A stretch of 45,075 nucleotides of DNA from Cytobacillus sp. S13-E01 (GCF_029193815.1 NZ_JARFVC010000034.1:1-45075); one strand, 5' to 3'. Shown: positions 1-7,926, counted from the first letter of the stretch. Program-made: numbers and translations. The notes: a model not told the origin generated them from the sequence alone.

Positions 1-115
1 TGTCCGCAGCCACCTTCGATGGCGGTTTTATTGCCAGCGGCAGTGACGGGGCAACTGACTAACGGTCACCCTCAACACCACTGGCATTTACAATGGACAA
101 TTTGGTTGTCGAAGA
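1..115. other. GC-rich contig-end segment of different composition
   Basis: 36 of the first 60 bases are G or C, while the DNA that follows is clearly AT-rich. The change occurs just before the stop codon of the 62-aa gene at 116. Reading forward, three short frame pieces line up as one broken protein tail: frame 3 (TFDGGFIASGSDGATD, then a stop), frame 2 (VTLNTTGIYNGQF) and frame 3 again (MDNLVVED, then a stop). It could be the neighbour of a transposon end, a degraded foreign gene, or an assembly chimera at a contig end. I cannot decide between these. Confidence 0.4.
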
Positions 116-304
116 TTAAAACGGAAAGTTCCCGATTTTTTCTTTCGACTCTTTTTCAAGAAAACCATTCAAGTGATATAATGCATTTTTCATTTTGATT
201 AACTCATGTATCTCCGTTCTTAATCGTTCAATAGTTGCTTCCATCTCGGCAATGCCATTCTCCAACTGTTCATAATACTGGGGAATCCCTCTACTACAGT
301 TCAT
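116..304 (-). CDS. Small coiled-coil protein, last gene of the transposition module
   Basis: I do not recognise this 62-aa protein. Residues 10-45 are rich in Glu, Leu, Ile and Lys with heptad-like spacing (YEQLENGIAEMEATIERLR), predicting a coiled coil and suggesting an oligomerisation or partner-binding role. The start ATG lies inside the last codons of the upstream ATPase gene, so the two are translationally coupled in one minus-strand operon with the DDE transposase and the DUF6431 protein. Coupling suggests a transposition accessory protein, which is inference. The stop codon sits exactly where base composition changes, so a shortened or altered C-terminus cannot be excluded. Confidence 0.6.
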   Translation of the reverse strand: MNCSRGIPQYYEQLENGIAEMEATIERLRTEIHELIKMKNALYHLNGFLEKESKEKIGNFPF

Positions 305-1088
305 TTATCACCCGATGTATATGAGATTCGCCTACAATCTTATTACCTTGAATAAAGGCATCCAATAAGCTTTGACTACAAAGTGTATTGATCTTACGTG
401 GAATCCCTTGACTAAAATTATAAATTGCCTGGATAGCCTCTTCTGAAAAGATTTCATGAGGGGTTTCAACCACTTTTAACTGATGTCGTATATAATCAAT
501 CGTCTCTTTTTCTGTTAGACCACTCATTTGGTAGCGCATCTGAATTCGTTGTTCAATTGCTTCAAGTTGCTTTACCCTTAATAGATTTCTTAGACTTGGT
601 TGCCCCACCACAATAAGAGATAAAGGGGACATTGAATCTTCTTTAAAATTGAGAATGAAGCGTAGTTCCTGTAACATTGAGTCAGAAAAGTGATGTGCCT
701 CATCTAGAACAATGACGATACGCTTTCTCTCATTTTCATAAAGATCAAGCATCAAAGATTGGTACTGTCGCTTTACATCCGTTGAACGAAAGGCAGGTTG
801 AATGCCGAAGTTCTGCAGAACTTCTCTGTAAAAAAGTTTTGGATTCAAGGAAGAGTCACATATATATAGATAATGATAATGAATAGGATCTAATTGATGA
901 ACTAACGACCGGATTGCCGTTGATTTTCCCATCCCAGCTTCCCCTGTTAAAAGACAAAATTGACGGTTCTGCACGGCATATTCTAATCGTGCAGATGCTT
1001 CCCTTTGGCTAGAGGAATTGAATAGATGCTTAGGTGAAATCTCACGTGTGAAAGGAACACCCTTCATTTCGAAAAAGTCTAGCATCAT
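294..1088 (-). CDS. AAA ATPase, ExeA/TniB/TnsC-like transposition protein
   Basis: 264-aa P-loop ATPase of the ExeA-like group that partners DDE transposases (TniB, TnsC and MuB type), expected to bind DNA and ATP and pass target information to the transposase. Walker A GEAGMGKST is at residues 49-57 and Walker B IVIVLDE at about 124-130, followed by AHHF. An arginine-rich sensor region (QRIQMRYQMSGLTEKE) and a C-terminal winged-helix-like segment with SQGIPRKINTLC are typical of this family. The start ATG overlaps the transposase stop (ATGATG), indicating translational coupling. Length is normal for TniB-like proteins, so the gene looks intact. Confidence 0.88.
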   Translation of the reverse strand: MMLDFFEMKGVPFTREISPKHLFNSSSQREASARLEYAVQNRQFCLLTGEAGMGKSTAIRSLVHQLDPIHYHYLYICDSSLNPKLFYREVLQNFGIQPAFRSTDVKRQYQSLMLDLYENERKRIVIVLDEAHHFSDSMLQELRFILNFKEDSMSPLSLIVVGQPSLRNLLRVKQLEAIEQRIQMRYQMSGLTEKETIDYIRHQLKVVETPHEIFSEEAIQAIYNFSQGIPRKINTLCSQSLLDAFIQGNKIVGESHIHRVINEL

Positions 1089-2470
1089 TCATTCCCCCTT
1101 GATTGTTTCTCTTTTAATTTGGCAAAACTGGTTGTACCAACTTGTTTTCGTTTTTCTTCTTCCTGGTGCCTCTTCAATTGTTCCAAGAAACTAGAAACAC
1201 CTACAGGAGAGTGGTCATTTTCCGCATCCTCTGGTAATTTGGAGTGGCTTTGATTACGGAGTTCCGCAGGCTTAGCGTCATCAAAGCGCTCATCATCCTT
1301 CCATACTTGAATCATTGATAAATCGAATGGATTATAGCGAATTTGAATTCGTTTTCCACGTAACGAGGAATCTACATCATACTGATTGCCTTCTAATTCG
1401 ATGATCGCTGTTTTTCGTACAGTTCGTTCCTCTTCCCAAAGGAAAATCTCTTTCAAGCTTTCTGCGGGAAGGTGACGAGTTTGTTCTTCCTTCGCTTCAT
1501 AGCGTTTCTTAGGCGTTTGTTTTGTACTGCGATGAATACGGTTATCATATGCTTCTAACCAAGACCGTAGGTATTCGTTCAATTGCTTTAATGTCGTGAG
1601 TTTTCCTTGATTGATTAACAAATTCGCTTCTCCTGTAAAACTACTATCTACAAATTGGAAATATTTCTCAATTTTTCCTTTTGATTCTGGCGAATATGGC
1701 TTTGCGTGCACAAGTTTTGTACCCATTCGTGCACACATAATTTGAAACTGCTTGGCACTATAAACCGAACCGTTATCGCAGAAAAAAAGGTTTGGAACAC
1801 CAAATCTTACAACAGCTTTTTGAACACAACGTTCTAAACGAGGATATCTTTCTTCCATAAAAAATTCGGCATGCATAATTCTTCTACTATGATCGTCTAT
1901 AATCGCTATGAGATAGGCCTTTTTTCGCTTATCAGGATTTTTTGGATCGGGTAAATAGAGGGTGTGCTGCGTATCTGCTTGCCAGCAATCATTTGGTGAA
2001 TCATGTTCAAAATGTCGGAATTCCTTCTTTACCGCACGGTAAATGTCTTTTTTACTCCAGCCCGTTTCTTGGAAATATCGTGATAGAGTGCGAGGTTTTA
2101 GAACACCCACTGAAACCATACCCTCTAACTCTAGTATTCGGATAACCTGTTCAACACTTCTACTAGGTAATTCCTTTCGTAACTCAATCGCTCGTTTCAG
2201 CACCTCTGGATCTTGATTCTGTAAGCTTCCTCTTTTTTCTCTCAATTGAGGTTTAAGTCCCTCAAACCCATCCTGCTCGTAAGCTTGAAGATACCTCTCT
2301 AATGATCGAATACTCACTGTATTCTTTTCACTGCCTGGGACAGTATATCTTTGTTTAGCAACTTCCTTTAAAAGGGCATACCTCTCCCCAGGCTGTAGTT
2401 GCCGTTGAACGATTGGTGCAATTAATCCAAATCGAAAGGCAGCTACCTCGTTTCGCGTCGTTTCATTCAT
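1085..2470 (-). CDS. DDE transposase, Mu/TniA/TnsB-like
   Basis: Integrase-core transposase that would cut and join transposon ends. In the numbering of the longest frame (start 2488), an N-terminal helix-turn-helix region spans about 25-150. The rve catalytic core has Asp172 (WQADTQH), Asp238 (FCDNGS) and Glu274 (SKGKIEKYF), and a Mu-transposase C-terminal beta-barrel follows around 350-410 (IELEGNQYDVDSSLRGKRI). I prefer the start at 2470 (MNETTRNEV), which has AGAGGAG 8 nt upstream. The longer frame adds six residues (MRGEKE). The catalytic triad is complete and no frameshift is visible, so the enzyme is probably functional if the transposon ends exist. Confidence 0.9.
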   Translation of the reverse strand: MNETTRNEVAAFRFGLIAPIVQRQLQPGERYALLKEVAKQRYTVPGSEKNTVSIRSLERYLQAYEQDGFEGLKPQLREKRGSLQNQDPEVLKRAIELRKELPSRSVEQVIRILELEGMVSVGVLKPRTLSRYFQETGWSKKDIYRAVKKEFRHFEHDSPNDCWQADTQHTLYLPDPKNPDKRKKAYLIAIIDDHSRRIMHAEFFMEERYPRLERCVQKAVVRFGVPNLFFCDNGSVYSAKQFQIMCARMGTKLVHAKPYSPESKGKIEKYFQFVDSSFTGEANLLINQGKLTTLKQLNEYLRSWLEAYDNRIHRSTKQTPKKRYEAKEEQTRHLPAESLKEIFLWEEERTVRKTAIIELEGNQYDVDSSLRGKRIQIRYNPFDLSMIQVWKDDERFDDAKPAELRNQSHSKLPEDAENDHSPVGVSSFLEQLKRHQEEEKRKQVGTTSFAKLKEKQSRGNE

Positions 2471-2614
2471 CTCTTTTTCTCCTCTCATTCCATAAAATAG
2501 GAAACAACCCCATTTTCCTAGATTTTTAGCTTCTAAGATAGGGACATATTTTGTGGAGCAAGAAAAAGGAATTTTTATAAATATTGACCAATTAATCCGA
2601 CGTTTTACCTGACT

Positions 2615-3208
2615 TCACCGATAGAAAATGGGCTGGCGGAGATTGATCATGGAAAGAAGCCTTCCTTTACAAGGAATAGCGCCATCATTAAAAAAGAAGG
2701 AGAGAAGAAGTTGAATCTCTTGGCTAGAGCTTATTCCTTCTCGATATAAGGGCAGTACCCCTTCTTCACCATCGAACTCAGCTATCCATTTCTTTCGTTG
2801 ATCAATCCACCAGTTTCCCCATAGTTCTTGAAACCGACGCTTCCAACGATAAAGTGTCTTAAGGGAAACGACTGAAACTGATGAGGTCGTTAAAAGCTCA
2901 GCTAATTGACTAATGGGAATGCCGCTAATCAACCATCTTCCTAAAAATTCATAAATATGTATGGCAAACCTTCCCCACGGGATAGCAAAGCAAGGCATCA
3001 ACGAAAAGGTTTTATTACAATCTGGACACCTTCTACGCATGATAGGAATCCGGAAGGATTGATGCTTAAAATGAATCGTTTTTTTATACTTTCCGTGTTT
3101 TCTGGTTTTCCTTCCACAACAGGGGCAAAAAACCTCTTCATTAAAAGTTTTAACAAATCTCTTATATTTATTGATAGCAATGGGGCACTTTAGTATAATA
3201 GTCATCAT
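2615..3208 (-). CDS. DUF6431 zinc-ribbon/HTH protein of the transposon
   Basis: 197-aa protein with a zinc ribbon made of Cys28-x2-Cys31 (CPCC) and Cys61-x2-Cys64 (CPDC), then a helix-turn-helix-like stretch at about 95-130 (SQLAELL to KTLYRWKRRF). I recognise the DUF6431 domain, found beside ExeA/TniB ATPases and DDE transposases in Bacillaceae. It is the first gene of the minus-strand module, 144 bp before the transposase. A DNA-binding role, possibly target or end recognition in place of a TniQ/TnsD protein, is inference. The ATGATG start lacks a strong ribosome-binding site, so the true start may be internal. Confidence 0.75.
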   Translation of the reverse strand: MMTIILKCPIAINKYKRFVKTFNEEVFCPCCGRKTRKHGKYKKTIHFKHQSFRIPIMRRRCPDCNKTFSLMPCFAIPWGRFAIHIYEFLGRWLISGIPISQLAELLTTSSVSVVSLKTLYRWKRRFQELWGNWWIDQRKKWIAEFDGEEGVLPLYREGISSSQEIQLLLSFFFNDGAIPCKGRLLSMINLRQPIFYR

Positions 3209-3215
3209 AGTGTGA

Positions 3216-3260
3216 GGTTATTTGTTCTCTGGGCCGCCAAGCGAAGAGGAACAAATAACC
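3216..3260. repeat. Inverted repeat, 12-bp perfect arms
   Basis: GGTTATTTGTTC at 3216-3227 is the exact reverse complement of GAACAAATAACC at 3249-3260, with a 21-bp loop rich in G and C. It lies just upstream of the DUF6431 gene, so it could be an operator for the transposon operon or part of a transposon end. Confidence 0.7.
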
Positions 3261-3277
3261 TTTTCCTTTTCTAGTTT

Positions 3278-3332
3278 AAGAGCCGTCAGCTCTAATGACA
3301 TTATACAATAGTCATTAGAGCTGACGGCTCTT
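3278..3332. repeat. Inverted repeat, 22-bp perfect arms (hairpin or terminator)
   Basis: Arms 3278-3299 and 3311-3332 are perfect reverse complements (core AGAGCCGTCAGCTCTAATGAC) around an 11-bp AT-rich loop. A T-rich run (TTCTTTT) follows on the plus strand and TTAAACT-type sequence on the minus strand, so it can fold as a strong terminator. Its position at the outer edge of the transposition module also fits a transposon boundary. A second copy is not visible in the window. Confidence 0.65.
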
Positions 3333-3339
3333 TCTTTTA

Positions 3340-3850
3340 ATACCATCCGACAAAAATAAAGACCAACTTCCATTAGATAGCGACATTAAGGATGGCTGCG
3401 AACAGTAAGGTGGGCATATGATCAAGCATTTGATTTAAAAAAAATTATGGATAACTTTCCAAATGCTCCTTTAACATTCGAGGTTCCAAAGTATAATTAA
3501 TTGTCCGGTTTAGATTCTAAGTCTACTAAAACGTTACGGAATTACCCATACGTTTTAAGGCTTACAAAGAGGTATTCGCAATACCCCTCCTTTGTTATAT
3601 TCAACAAGAGAGTTCTGGTTTTAAGTGAATGAAATCACTTGCTTCCCTTTGCTATAACCTGCTTAATTCACTATTGACACTCTCCTTAACTTCTGGTGGA
3701 ACACCAAAAACAAAACTTATAAGTTTTGGATACAAGAAAAAATGGTATAAAACTTCCAGATACTTTTAATTAAATTTCAGTTGTTGAATTAGCTTACCTT
3801 TTCGGGGGTAAACTGCTACTGAAATATTCATTTATGGGAGGTATATAATT
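3340..3850. other. Intergenic region with gene fragments
   Basis: No intact gene was found. Forward, around 3393-3499, a frame with no start ends as RTVRWAYDQAFDLKKIMDN... and continues through FEVPKYN to a stop; the sequence just before it reads SDIKDGCEQ in another frame, so this looks like the frameshifted 3' end of a lost gene. On the minus strand at about 3660-3760 another short tail reads FVFGVPPEVKESVNSELSRL and then a stop. I recognise neither family. A weak hairpin (AGGTATT/AATACC) lies at about 3568-3597. The region reads as decayed coding DNA next to the mobile module. Confidence 0.4.
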
Positions 3851-4117
3851 TTGACACAGGAACAATTAGGCAAAATAACGCATGAAGAATTACTAAAAGA
3901 GCATTACGAATTGATGTTTGACCGGGTTCAGCGGTTCGAAAAGGAACGTGAAGAAGACTGGGAATACATCAAGAAGCAGAACGAGCTGTTGAAAAAAGTT
4001 ACCGATGCATATGAATTGTCGGAAAAGAACTTAATGGATGCGGAACAAAGACTGAAGGAAAATCAACAGGATGCCGGTCGTATCACTGGCAGGGGCAATA
4101 TAAAATACGATAAATAA
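3851..4117 (+). CDS. Small coiled-coil hypothetical protein
   Basis: 88-aa protein starting at TTG, 9 nt after a good ribosome site (GGGAGG). Residues 5-72 are almost entirely charged helix with many Glu, Lys and Leu (RFEKEREEDWEYIKKQNELL), predicting a long coiled coil, then a basic tail ending RGNIKYDK. There is no membrane segment or signal peptide. I do not recognise the family. A rho-independent terminator follows directly, so it is a monocistronic gene. It stands alone between decayed DNA and the ABC transporter remnant and may be an accessory gene brought by mobile DNA. Confidence 0.65.
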   Translation: MTQEQLGKITHEELLKEHYELMFDRVQRFEKEREEDWEYIKKQNELLKKVTDAYELSEKNLMDAEQRLKENQQDAGRITGRGNIKYDK

Positions 4118-4126
4118 TATTTCAAA

Positions 4127-4149
4127 TGGAGCCTACTGGCTCTTTTTTT
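4127..4149 (+). terminator. Terminator after the 88-aa gene
   Basis: GGAGCC-TACT-GGCTC hairpin followed by seven T residues. Confidence 0.85.
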
Positions 4150-4683
4150 ATCGTCCTTTGTAGGTTCTTATCACATGGGCTTTAGCCCTTTTTAACCATA
4201 TTAACTTATTTTAGAACCTAAAGTTCACTAAGCATAATCACCTCTTAATGATTGTATATTACCAGTATCCTTATACTGTGCATCATATAAATAATGGCTG
4301 TTATAGGTCTAGCCACAGTAAATTCAATTAATATTATTACCTTTACATGACAAACAACCGATATCAAAGGTTCTTTCCTAATCATTGACATATTACAATA
4401 AACTGATAAGACCTCTTTGATACTTTCTTTTTGTGTTTTGTTCAAAAAAAAGGGTCACTGACATTTTTCACATTCCCCTTTTGCTTCATTGTTCACCTCT
4501 TTAACTTTTCAACATGTTGTATTTATTCTCCCATCGATACTTTTTGTATAATACCCTTGTCAATGTTAATTCCCATTTGAATTCCTATTCTAATTGGTTC
4601 AATATCATTATATTATCTGAATTATCCTAGCCAATGATTAAAAGTAATTGCTAATTAATCTTAGGTTAAAATAGTAGTGTTTC
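4150..4683. other. AT-rich intergenic region, no gene supported
   Basis: No coding frame with a credible ribosome site or family resemblance was found. The stretch precedes the truncated substrate-binding gene and probably contains the deletion junction that removed its first half. I saw no clear promoter or riboswitch. Confidence 0.4.
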
Positions 4684-5160
4684 TTGTTATACATACCCTT
4701 TGCTTCTGGAACAGGTGACTATGTTCAATTGTTTGAACCACAAGCAAGTATTTTTGAGCAAGAGGGTAAAGGCTACATCGTTGCTTCGTTTGGCGAAGAG
4801 TCCGGCTATGTACCATATACCACTTTCATGGCAAAACAAAGCTATTTAGATGGTAATAAAGACGTTATTGATAAATTCACTCGGGCCATCTACAAAGCAC
4901 AGCAATGGGTTGAAACACATAGTGCGATGGAGGTTGCTACGTCGATTCAAGCATTTTTCGAAGATACTTCACTTGAAACAATTGAAACAGTAGTAGAACG
5001 CTATAGAAACCAAGGTTCATTTGCAACTGACCCAATCTTAGATGAAGAAGAGTGGAATAATCTCCAAAATATTATGGATGAAGCAGGTGAATTGCCAGCA
5101 CGAATAGATTACAGCACATTAGTTAACACAACTTTTGCTGAAAAAGTCATTTCCAAATAG
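4684..5160 (+). pseudogene. ytlA: ABC transporter substrate-binding protein, 5'-truncated (ytlA/ThiY-like)
   Basis: Only the C-terminal 158 residues of an NMT1/THI5-type periplasmic-binding protein remain. The frame opens in mid-domain at FASGTGDYVQLFEPQASIFE and continues in good order to the normal C-terminus. Full-length family members are about 330 aa with a lipoprotein signal, so roughly the first half is missing, and an in-frame stop (TAG 4675-4677) lies just upstream. The ATPase and permease genes follow at once. The ytlA-ytlC-ytlD order beside ytkD is what I recall from B. subtilis. Family members bind thiamine-pyrimidine-like, sulfonate or nitrate-type ligands; the substrate here is unknown. 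Confidence 0.75.
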
Positions 5161-5171
5161 GAGTGGTAACT

Positions 5172-5942
5172 GTGAGTTTTCTTAAAGTAGATAGGATTCA
5201 CCATACCTATTTTACAAAAGAGTCCGCCACAAACGCACTAGAAAATATATCTCTGACAATTGAGGAGGGAGAGTTTGTCTCCTTCCTTGGTCCAAGTGGT
5301 TGTGGGAAAACAACACTACTCTCGATCATCGCCGGACTATTGAAACCGACAGAAGGACAAATAATAGTGGAAGGTAATACATCAAATAACAGTCGTCCAT
5401 CGATTGGGTATATGCTTCAACATGATTACTTGTTTCCTTGGAAAACAATTGAAGAAAATATTTTTGTAGGCTTGCGTACGATGCAGAAGTATACGGATGA
5501 AAATAAACAAAAAACTATTGGCTTGCTGAAAGAAATGGGACTTAAAGGAGTAGAAAAGTCTTATCCAAAACAACTATCAGGTGGGATGAGACAAAGGGCT
5601 TCACTTGTTAGAACACTAGCAACTAATCCAAAGATTCTATTACTCGATGAGCCATTCTCAGCTCTTGATTATCAAACAAAACTCAAACTTGAAGACTTAA
5701 TGTCTAAAACATTGAAGGAATATGAAAAAACTGCATTACTTGTAACCCATGATATTGGGGAAGCAATTGCAATGAGTGACCGTATTTTTTTGTTATCTCC
5801 TAACCCTGGTTCACTCGCTAGAACGTTCATTATCCCTAGTCAATTGCGAAATTTAACTCCTTTTGAAGCACGCCAACACGGACAATTTGCACCAATCTTT
5901 CAAGAGATATGGAAGGAGTTAGATAAATTTGAACAAGACTAA
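5172..5942 (+). CDS. ytlC: ABC transporter ATP-binding protein (YtlC/ThiZ/SsuB-like)
   Basis: Nucleotide-binding subunit of a small-molecule importer of the nitrate/sulfonate/thiamine-precursor type. With the start at GTG 5172, preceded by AGGAGTGG, Walker [10 protein letters not shown] is at 40-48, the signature LSGGMRQR at 135-142 and Walker B ILLLDE at 155-160, followed by the D-loop SALD and the H-loop VTHD. The frame also allows a start at 5163, adding three residues. It lies 11 bp after the truncated binding-protein gene and overlaps the permease start by 14 bp, so all three were one operon. The protein looks intact although its partner binding protein is broken. Confidence 0.88.
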   Translation: MSFLKVDRIHHTYFTKESATNALENISLTIEEGEFVSFLGPSGCGKTTLLSIIAGLLKPTEGQIIVEGNTSNNSRPSIGYMLQHDYLFPWKTIEENIFVGLRTMQKYTDENKQKTIGLLKEMGLKGVEKSYPKQLSGGMRQRASLVRTLATNPKILLLDEPFSALDYQTKLKLEDLMSKTLKEYEKTALLVTHDIGEAIAMSDRIFLLSPNPGSLARTFIIPSQLRNLTPFEARQHGQFAPIFQEIWKELDKFEQD

Positions 5943-6741
5943 TACTATAGGTCTCCTCCATAAACAGTATTTATATGAAATTAAAAAAGAGAAACGGTTA
6001 GTTCGATTTTACCAAATTCTTATCTTCTTTGTCTTTTTTTCGGGCTGGGAAATAGCGAGTAGAAAAATGTGGTTAGATCCGCTTATCTTTAGCTCACCCT
6101 CAAAAATATGGAAGTTATTTTTAACAAAATTAGCCGATGGTTCTATCCTGTCTAATGTGGGTATAACCTTATTCGAAACGGTTTTAGGCTTTATTATCGG
6201 AACATTGTTAGGTACAGTGTTAGCAGCCATTCTTTGGTGGTCAGCTAGACTTTCTAATATTTTAGATCCCTACCTTGTGATATTAAACGCCATGCCAAAG
6301 GTAGCGCTTGGACCGATACTCATTGTTGCGTTAGGTCCGGGCTTTGTCTCCATTATTACGATGGGTGCGATAATATCAATAATAATCACAACGATTGTCG
6401 TTTACACTTCATTTAAAGAAGTAGATCCTAACTATATTAAAGTACTAAAAACCTTTGGTGCAACAAGAAAGCAATGTTTTTCCCAAGCAATCTTACCAGC
6501 TTCCTTCCCGACAATTATTTCAACATTGAAAGTAAACGTAGGATTGTCTTGGGTAGGTGTCATTGTCGGGGAATTCCTAGTGTCAGCAAAAGGCTTAGGC
6601 TATATGATCATTTATGGCTTCCAAGTTTTCAACTTTACACTTGTGTTATTAAGCTTACTATTAATAGCAGTGTTTGCAACGTTAATGTACCAAGGTGTAG
6701 AGTGGCTTGAAAGGAAATTAATTAAAGACACAAGTCAATAG
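5929..6741 (+). CDS. ytlD: ABC transporter permease (YtlD/ThiX/SsuC-like)
   Basis: 270-aa inner-membrane permease with about six hydrophobic segments (first at 26-42, later ones around 80-105, 117-160, 200-220 and 230-250). The EAA-like cytoplasmic loop lies at about 175-200 ([20 protein letters not shown]), which docks with the ATPase. It starts at TTG 5929 with AAGGAG upstream, overlapping the ATPase gene end. It belongs to the BPD_transp_1 family used for sulfonate, nitrate and thiamine-pyrimidine importers. A terminator follows immediately, so it is the last gene of the operon. Confidence 0.88.
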   Translation: MNKTNTIGLLHKQYLYEIKKEKRLVRFYQILIFFVFFSGWEIASRKMWLDPLIFSSPSKIWKLFLTKLADGSILSNVGITLFETVLGFIIGTLLGTVLAAILWWSARLSNILDPYLVILNAMPKVALGPILIVALGPGFVSIITMGAIISIIITTIVVYTSFKEVDPNYIKVLKTFGATRKQCFSQAILPASFPTIISTLKVNVGLSWVGVIVGEFLVSAKGLGYMIIYGFQVFNFTLVLLSLLLIAVFATLMYQGVEWLERKLIKDTSQ

Positions 6742-6745
6742 ATAA

Positions 6746-6776
6746 GCTCTCTAGCAAAAGTTAGAGAGCCTTTTTG
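6746..6776 (+). terminator. Terminator after the permease gene
   Basis: GCTCTCTA/TAGAGAGC stem with an 8-nt loop and a T5 tail. The stop codon of the convergent ytkD gene lies inside the hairpin. Confidence 0.88.
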
Positions 6777-7230
6777 TTACATATTCTATACTATGAAAGA
6801 GAACGGCATCCTTCATAATAAAGCTATACCTATTATCATTGTCAATATTTTTTGGAAGAATGGACAATAAAACGGGACCATTCGTCTCTAAATAATCTTC
6901 TTGTTTAACTAACTCACTAACCTCTGCAAAATAAATATTCTTTATGATCGTTTTACCTTTACCTATTACTTTATATTGCCCAATATATGTCAGTACTGAA
7001 ACAACCCCACCGGTTTCTTCTTTAACCTCGCGTATAGCTGCTTCATCGGCCGTTTCACCAACTTCTACCTTACCACCAGGGAATTCCAGACCACGTTCAC
7101 TATGGTCTGTTAATAACCATTTATTTTTGTAGCGACAAATAACCCAAACATGTTTAGGATCGCTTGAAAAAGGGAGTTCTGAAAATGATAAATTAACTTC
7201 ATTTAAATACATATCTTGAAAAACAATCAT
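6751..7230 (-). CDS. ytkD: Nudix nucleoside triphosphatase YtkD
   Basis: Nudix hydrolase close to B. subtilis YtkD, which I know as a nucleoside triphosphatase able to act on oxidised guanine nucleotides. From the start MIVFQDMYLNEVNLSF at 7230 it is about 159 aa, the usual YtkD length. The motifs SDPKHVWVICRY and EFPGGKV lead into a complete Nudix box at 53-75 (G-x5-E-x7-REVKEETGG). The longer frame to 7296 adds 22 residues not seen in the family. It is convergent with the ABC permease gene, matching the ytlD-ytkD neighbourhood I recall from B. subtilis. Confidence 0.9.
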   Translation of the reverse strand: MIVFQDMYLNEVNLSFSELPFSSDPKHVWVICRYKNKWLLTDHSERGLEFPGGKVEVGETADEAAIREVKEETGGVVSVLTYIGQYKVIGKGKTIIKNIYFAEVSELVKQEDYLETNGPVLLSILPKNIDNDNRYSFIMKDAVLFHSIEYVTKRLSNFC

Positions 7231-7347
7231 AATAACTTCTTTCTCCATTAAATAATATTTCTTCCATGTTACCACATAATCACTATATAAGTACAAAGAC
7301 GAGAGTTTATAAAAATGTAATTTTCAAAATATGTTGAACACAAGGAA

Positions 7348-7482
7348 GTGATTTTATCGAAAAAGTATAGGGTGGGATTAGTATCTATACCTATTGTAGC
7401 AATGCCATCAGCATTAGGAATGCAAGCTGTTTTAAAGAAATTAACATTAGAAGATAGATGTATCTTTACAAAAGAAATATAA
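7348..7482 (+). CDS. Small hydrophobic protein (44 aa)
   Basis: A short frame beginning GTG at 7348 encodes MILSKKYRVGLVSIPIVAMP... ending DRCIFTKEI. The middle (VGLVSIPIVAMPSALGMQA) is hydrophobic and could span the membrane once. AAGGAAGTG overlaps the proposed start, so the exact start is uncertain and could be non-standard. A clear terminator hairpin begins 9 nt after the stop, which is the main reason to treat it as a transcribed gene. No family was recognised. Confidence 0.4.
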   Translation: MILSKKYRVGLVSIPIVAMPSALGMQAVLKKLTLEDRCIFTKEI

Positions 7483-7490
7483 CGGTTGGG

Positions 7491-7517
7491 AAAGGTCACT
7501 TCTTTAGTGACCTTTTC
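7491..7517 (+). terminator. Terminator after the 44-aa frame
   Basis: AAAGGTCACT-TCTTT-AGTGACCTTTTCTT is a perfect 10-bp stem with a T-rich tail. Confidence 0.85.
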
Positions 7518-7519
7518 TT

Positions 7520-7596
7520 AAAGATAAGTAAGTATAAAAGTTTGTACCTAGTTTTAGTGTCTAGCTCCGGGCGACATCGGCTCGAGGCCTTTCTTA
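7520..7596 (-). repeat. Dispersed repeat, short copy
   Basis: Reverse-orientation copy of the repeat family seen best at 29191-29414. It carries the tail block (GTACCTAGTTTTAGTGTCTA, GCTCCGGGCG on the plus strand) and the border TAAGAAAGG read on the minus strand, but lacks the central hairpins. The border TAA is the stop codon of the 110-aa gene at 7594. Confidence 0.75.
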
Positions 7597-7926
7597 TTCT
7601 AATTCCCCAATTTTAGTAATAATGTTTTGTGATTTAATATGCTCTCTAGCTTCTTCATCGCCTAATTCATAAATCATCTTAAACACTTTTTGCATTGTAT
7701 CATCAACTGCATCATTTGTAGGATCATGATGGTACTCTAGGTATGGGACGTGAGCACGGAAAAAACCTTGCCAATCTGATGAATAACTTTGTTCAAAATA
7801 CTCTCGTAGGTGAACAACATCCTCATCTGTCGCCTCAATTTTATAATCCCATGGAGATGCAGTACTTAGTTGCGATATTTCTCCAGATGAAATTGTAACA
7901 TAATACGTTTTTTTCGATTGATCCAC
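7594..7926 (-). CDS. Conserved Bacillus-type hypothetical protein
   Basis: About 110 aa from GTG at 7926, chosen because AAGGGGTG lies 6 nt upstream; the longer frame to 7956 adds ten residues without a better site. The protein is soluble and acidic with the ordered stretch SPWDYKIEATDEDVVHLREY, then FFRAHVPYLEYHHDP and a helical C-terminus (YELGDEEAREHIKS). I recall similar proteins in Bacillus genomes, sometimes labelled hydrolase, but see no catalytic motif and assign no function. Its TAA stop is part of a dispersed repeat border, so the C-terminus may have been set by insertion of that repeat. Confidence 0.75.
   Translation of the reverse strand: MDQSKKTYYVTISSGEISQLSTASPWDYKIEATDEDVVHLREYFEQSYSSDWQGFFRAHVPYLEYHHDPTNDAVDDTMQKVFKMIYELGDEEAREHIKSQNIITKIGELE

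Noticed and set aside
1..10. TGTCCG at the first bases as a Tn7-like terminal TGT
   Set aside because: It is the window edge, no matching inverted copy was seen on the other side of the module, and the composition change is at about 115, not at 1.
3501..3627. Short plus-strand frame reading KTLRNYPYVLRLTKRYSQYP
   Set aside because: It starts at a TTG without a ribosome site and matches no family I know; too weak to call a gene.
4245..4445. 66-codon minus-strand frame
   Set aside because: No ribosome site, odd composition and no family resemblance; probably chance in AT-rich DNA.
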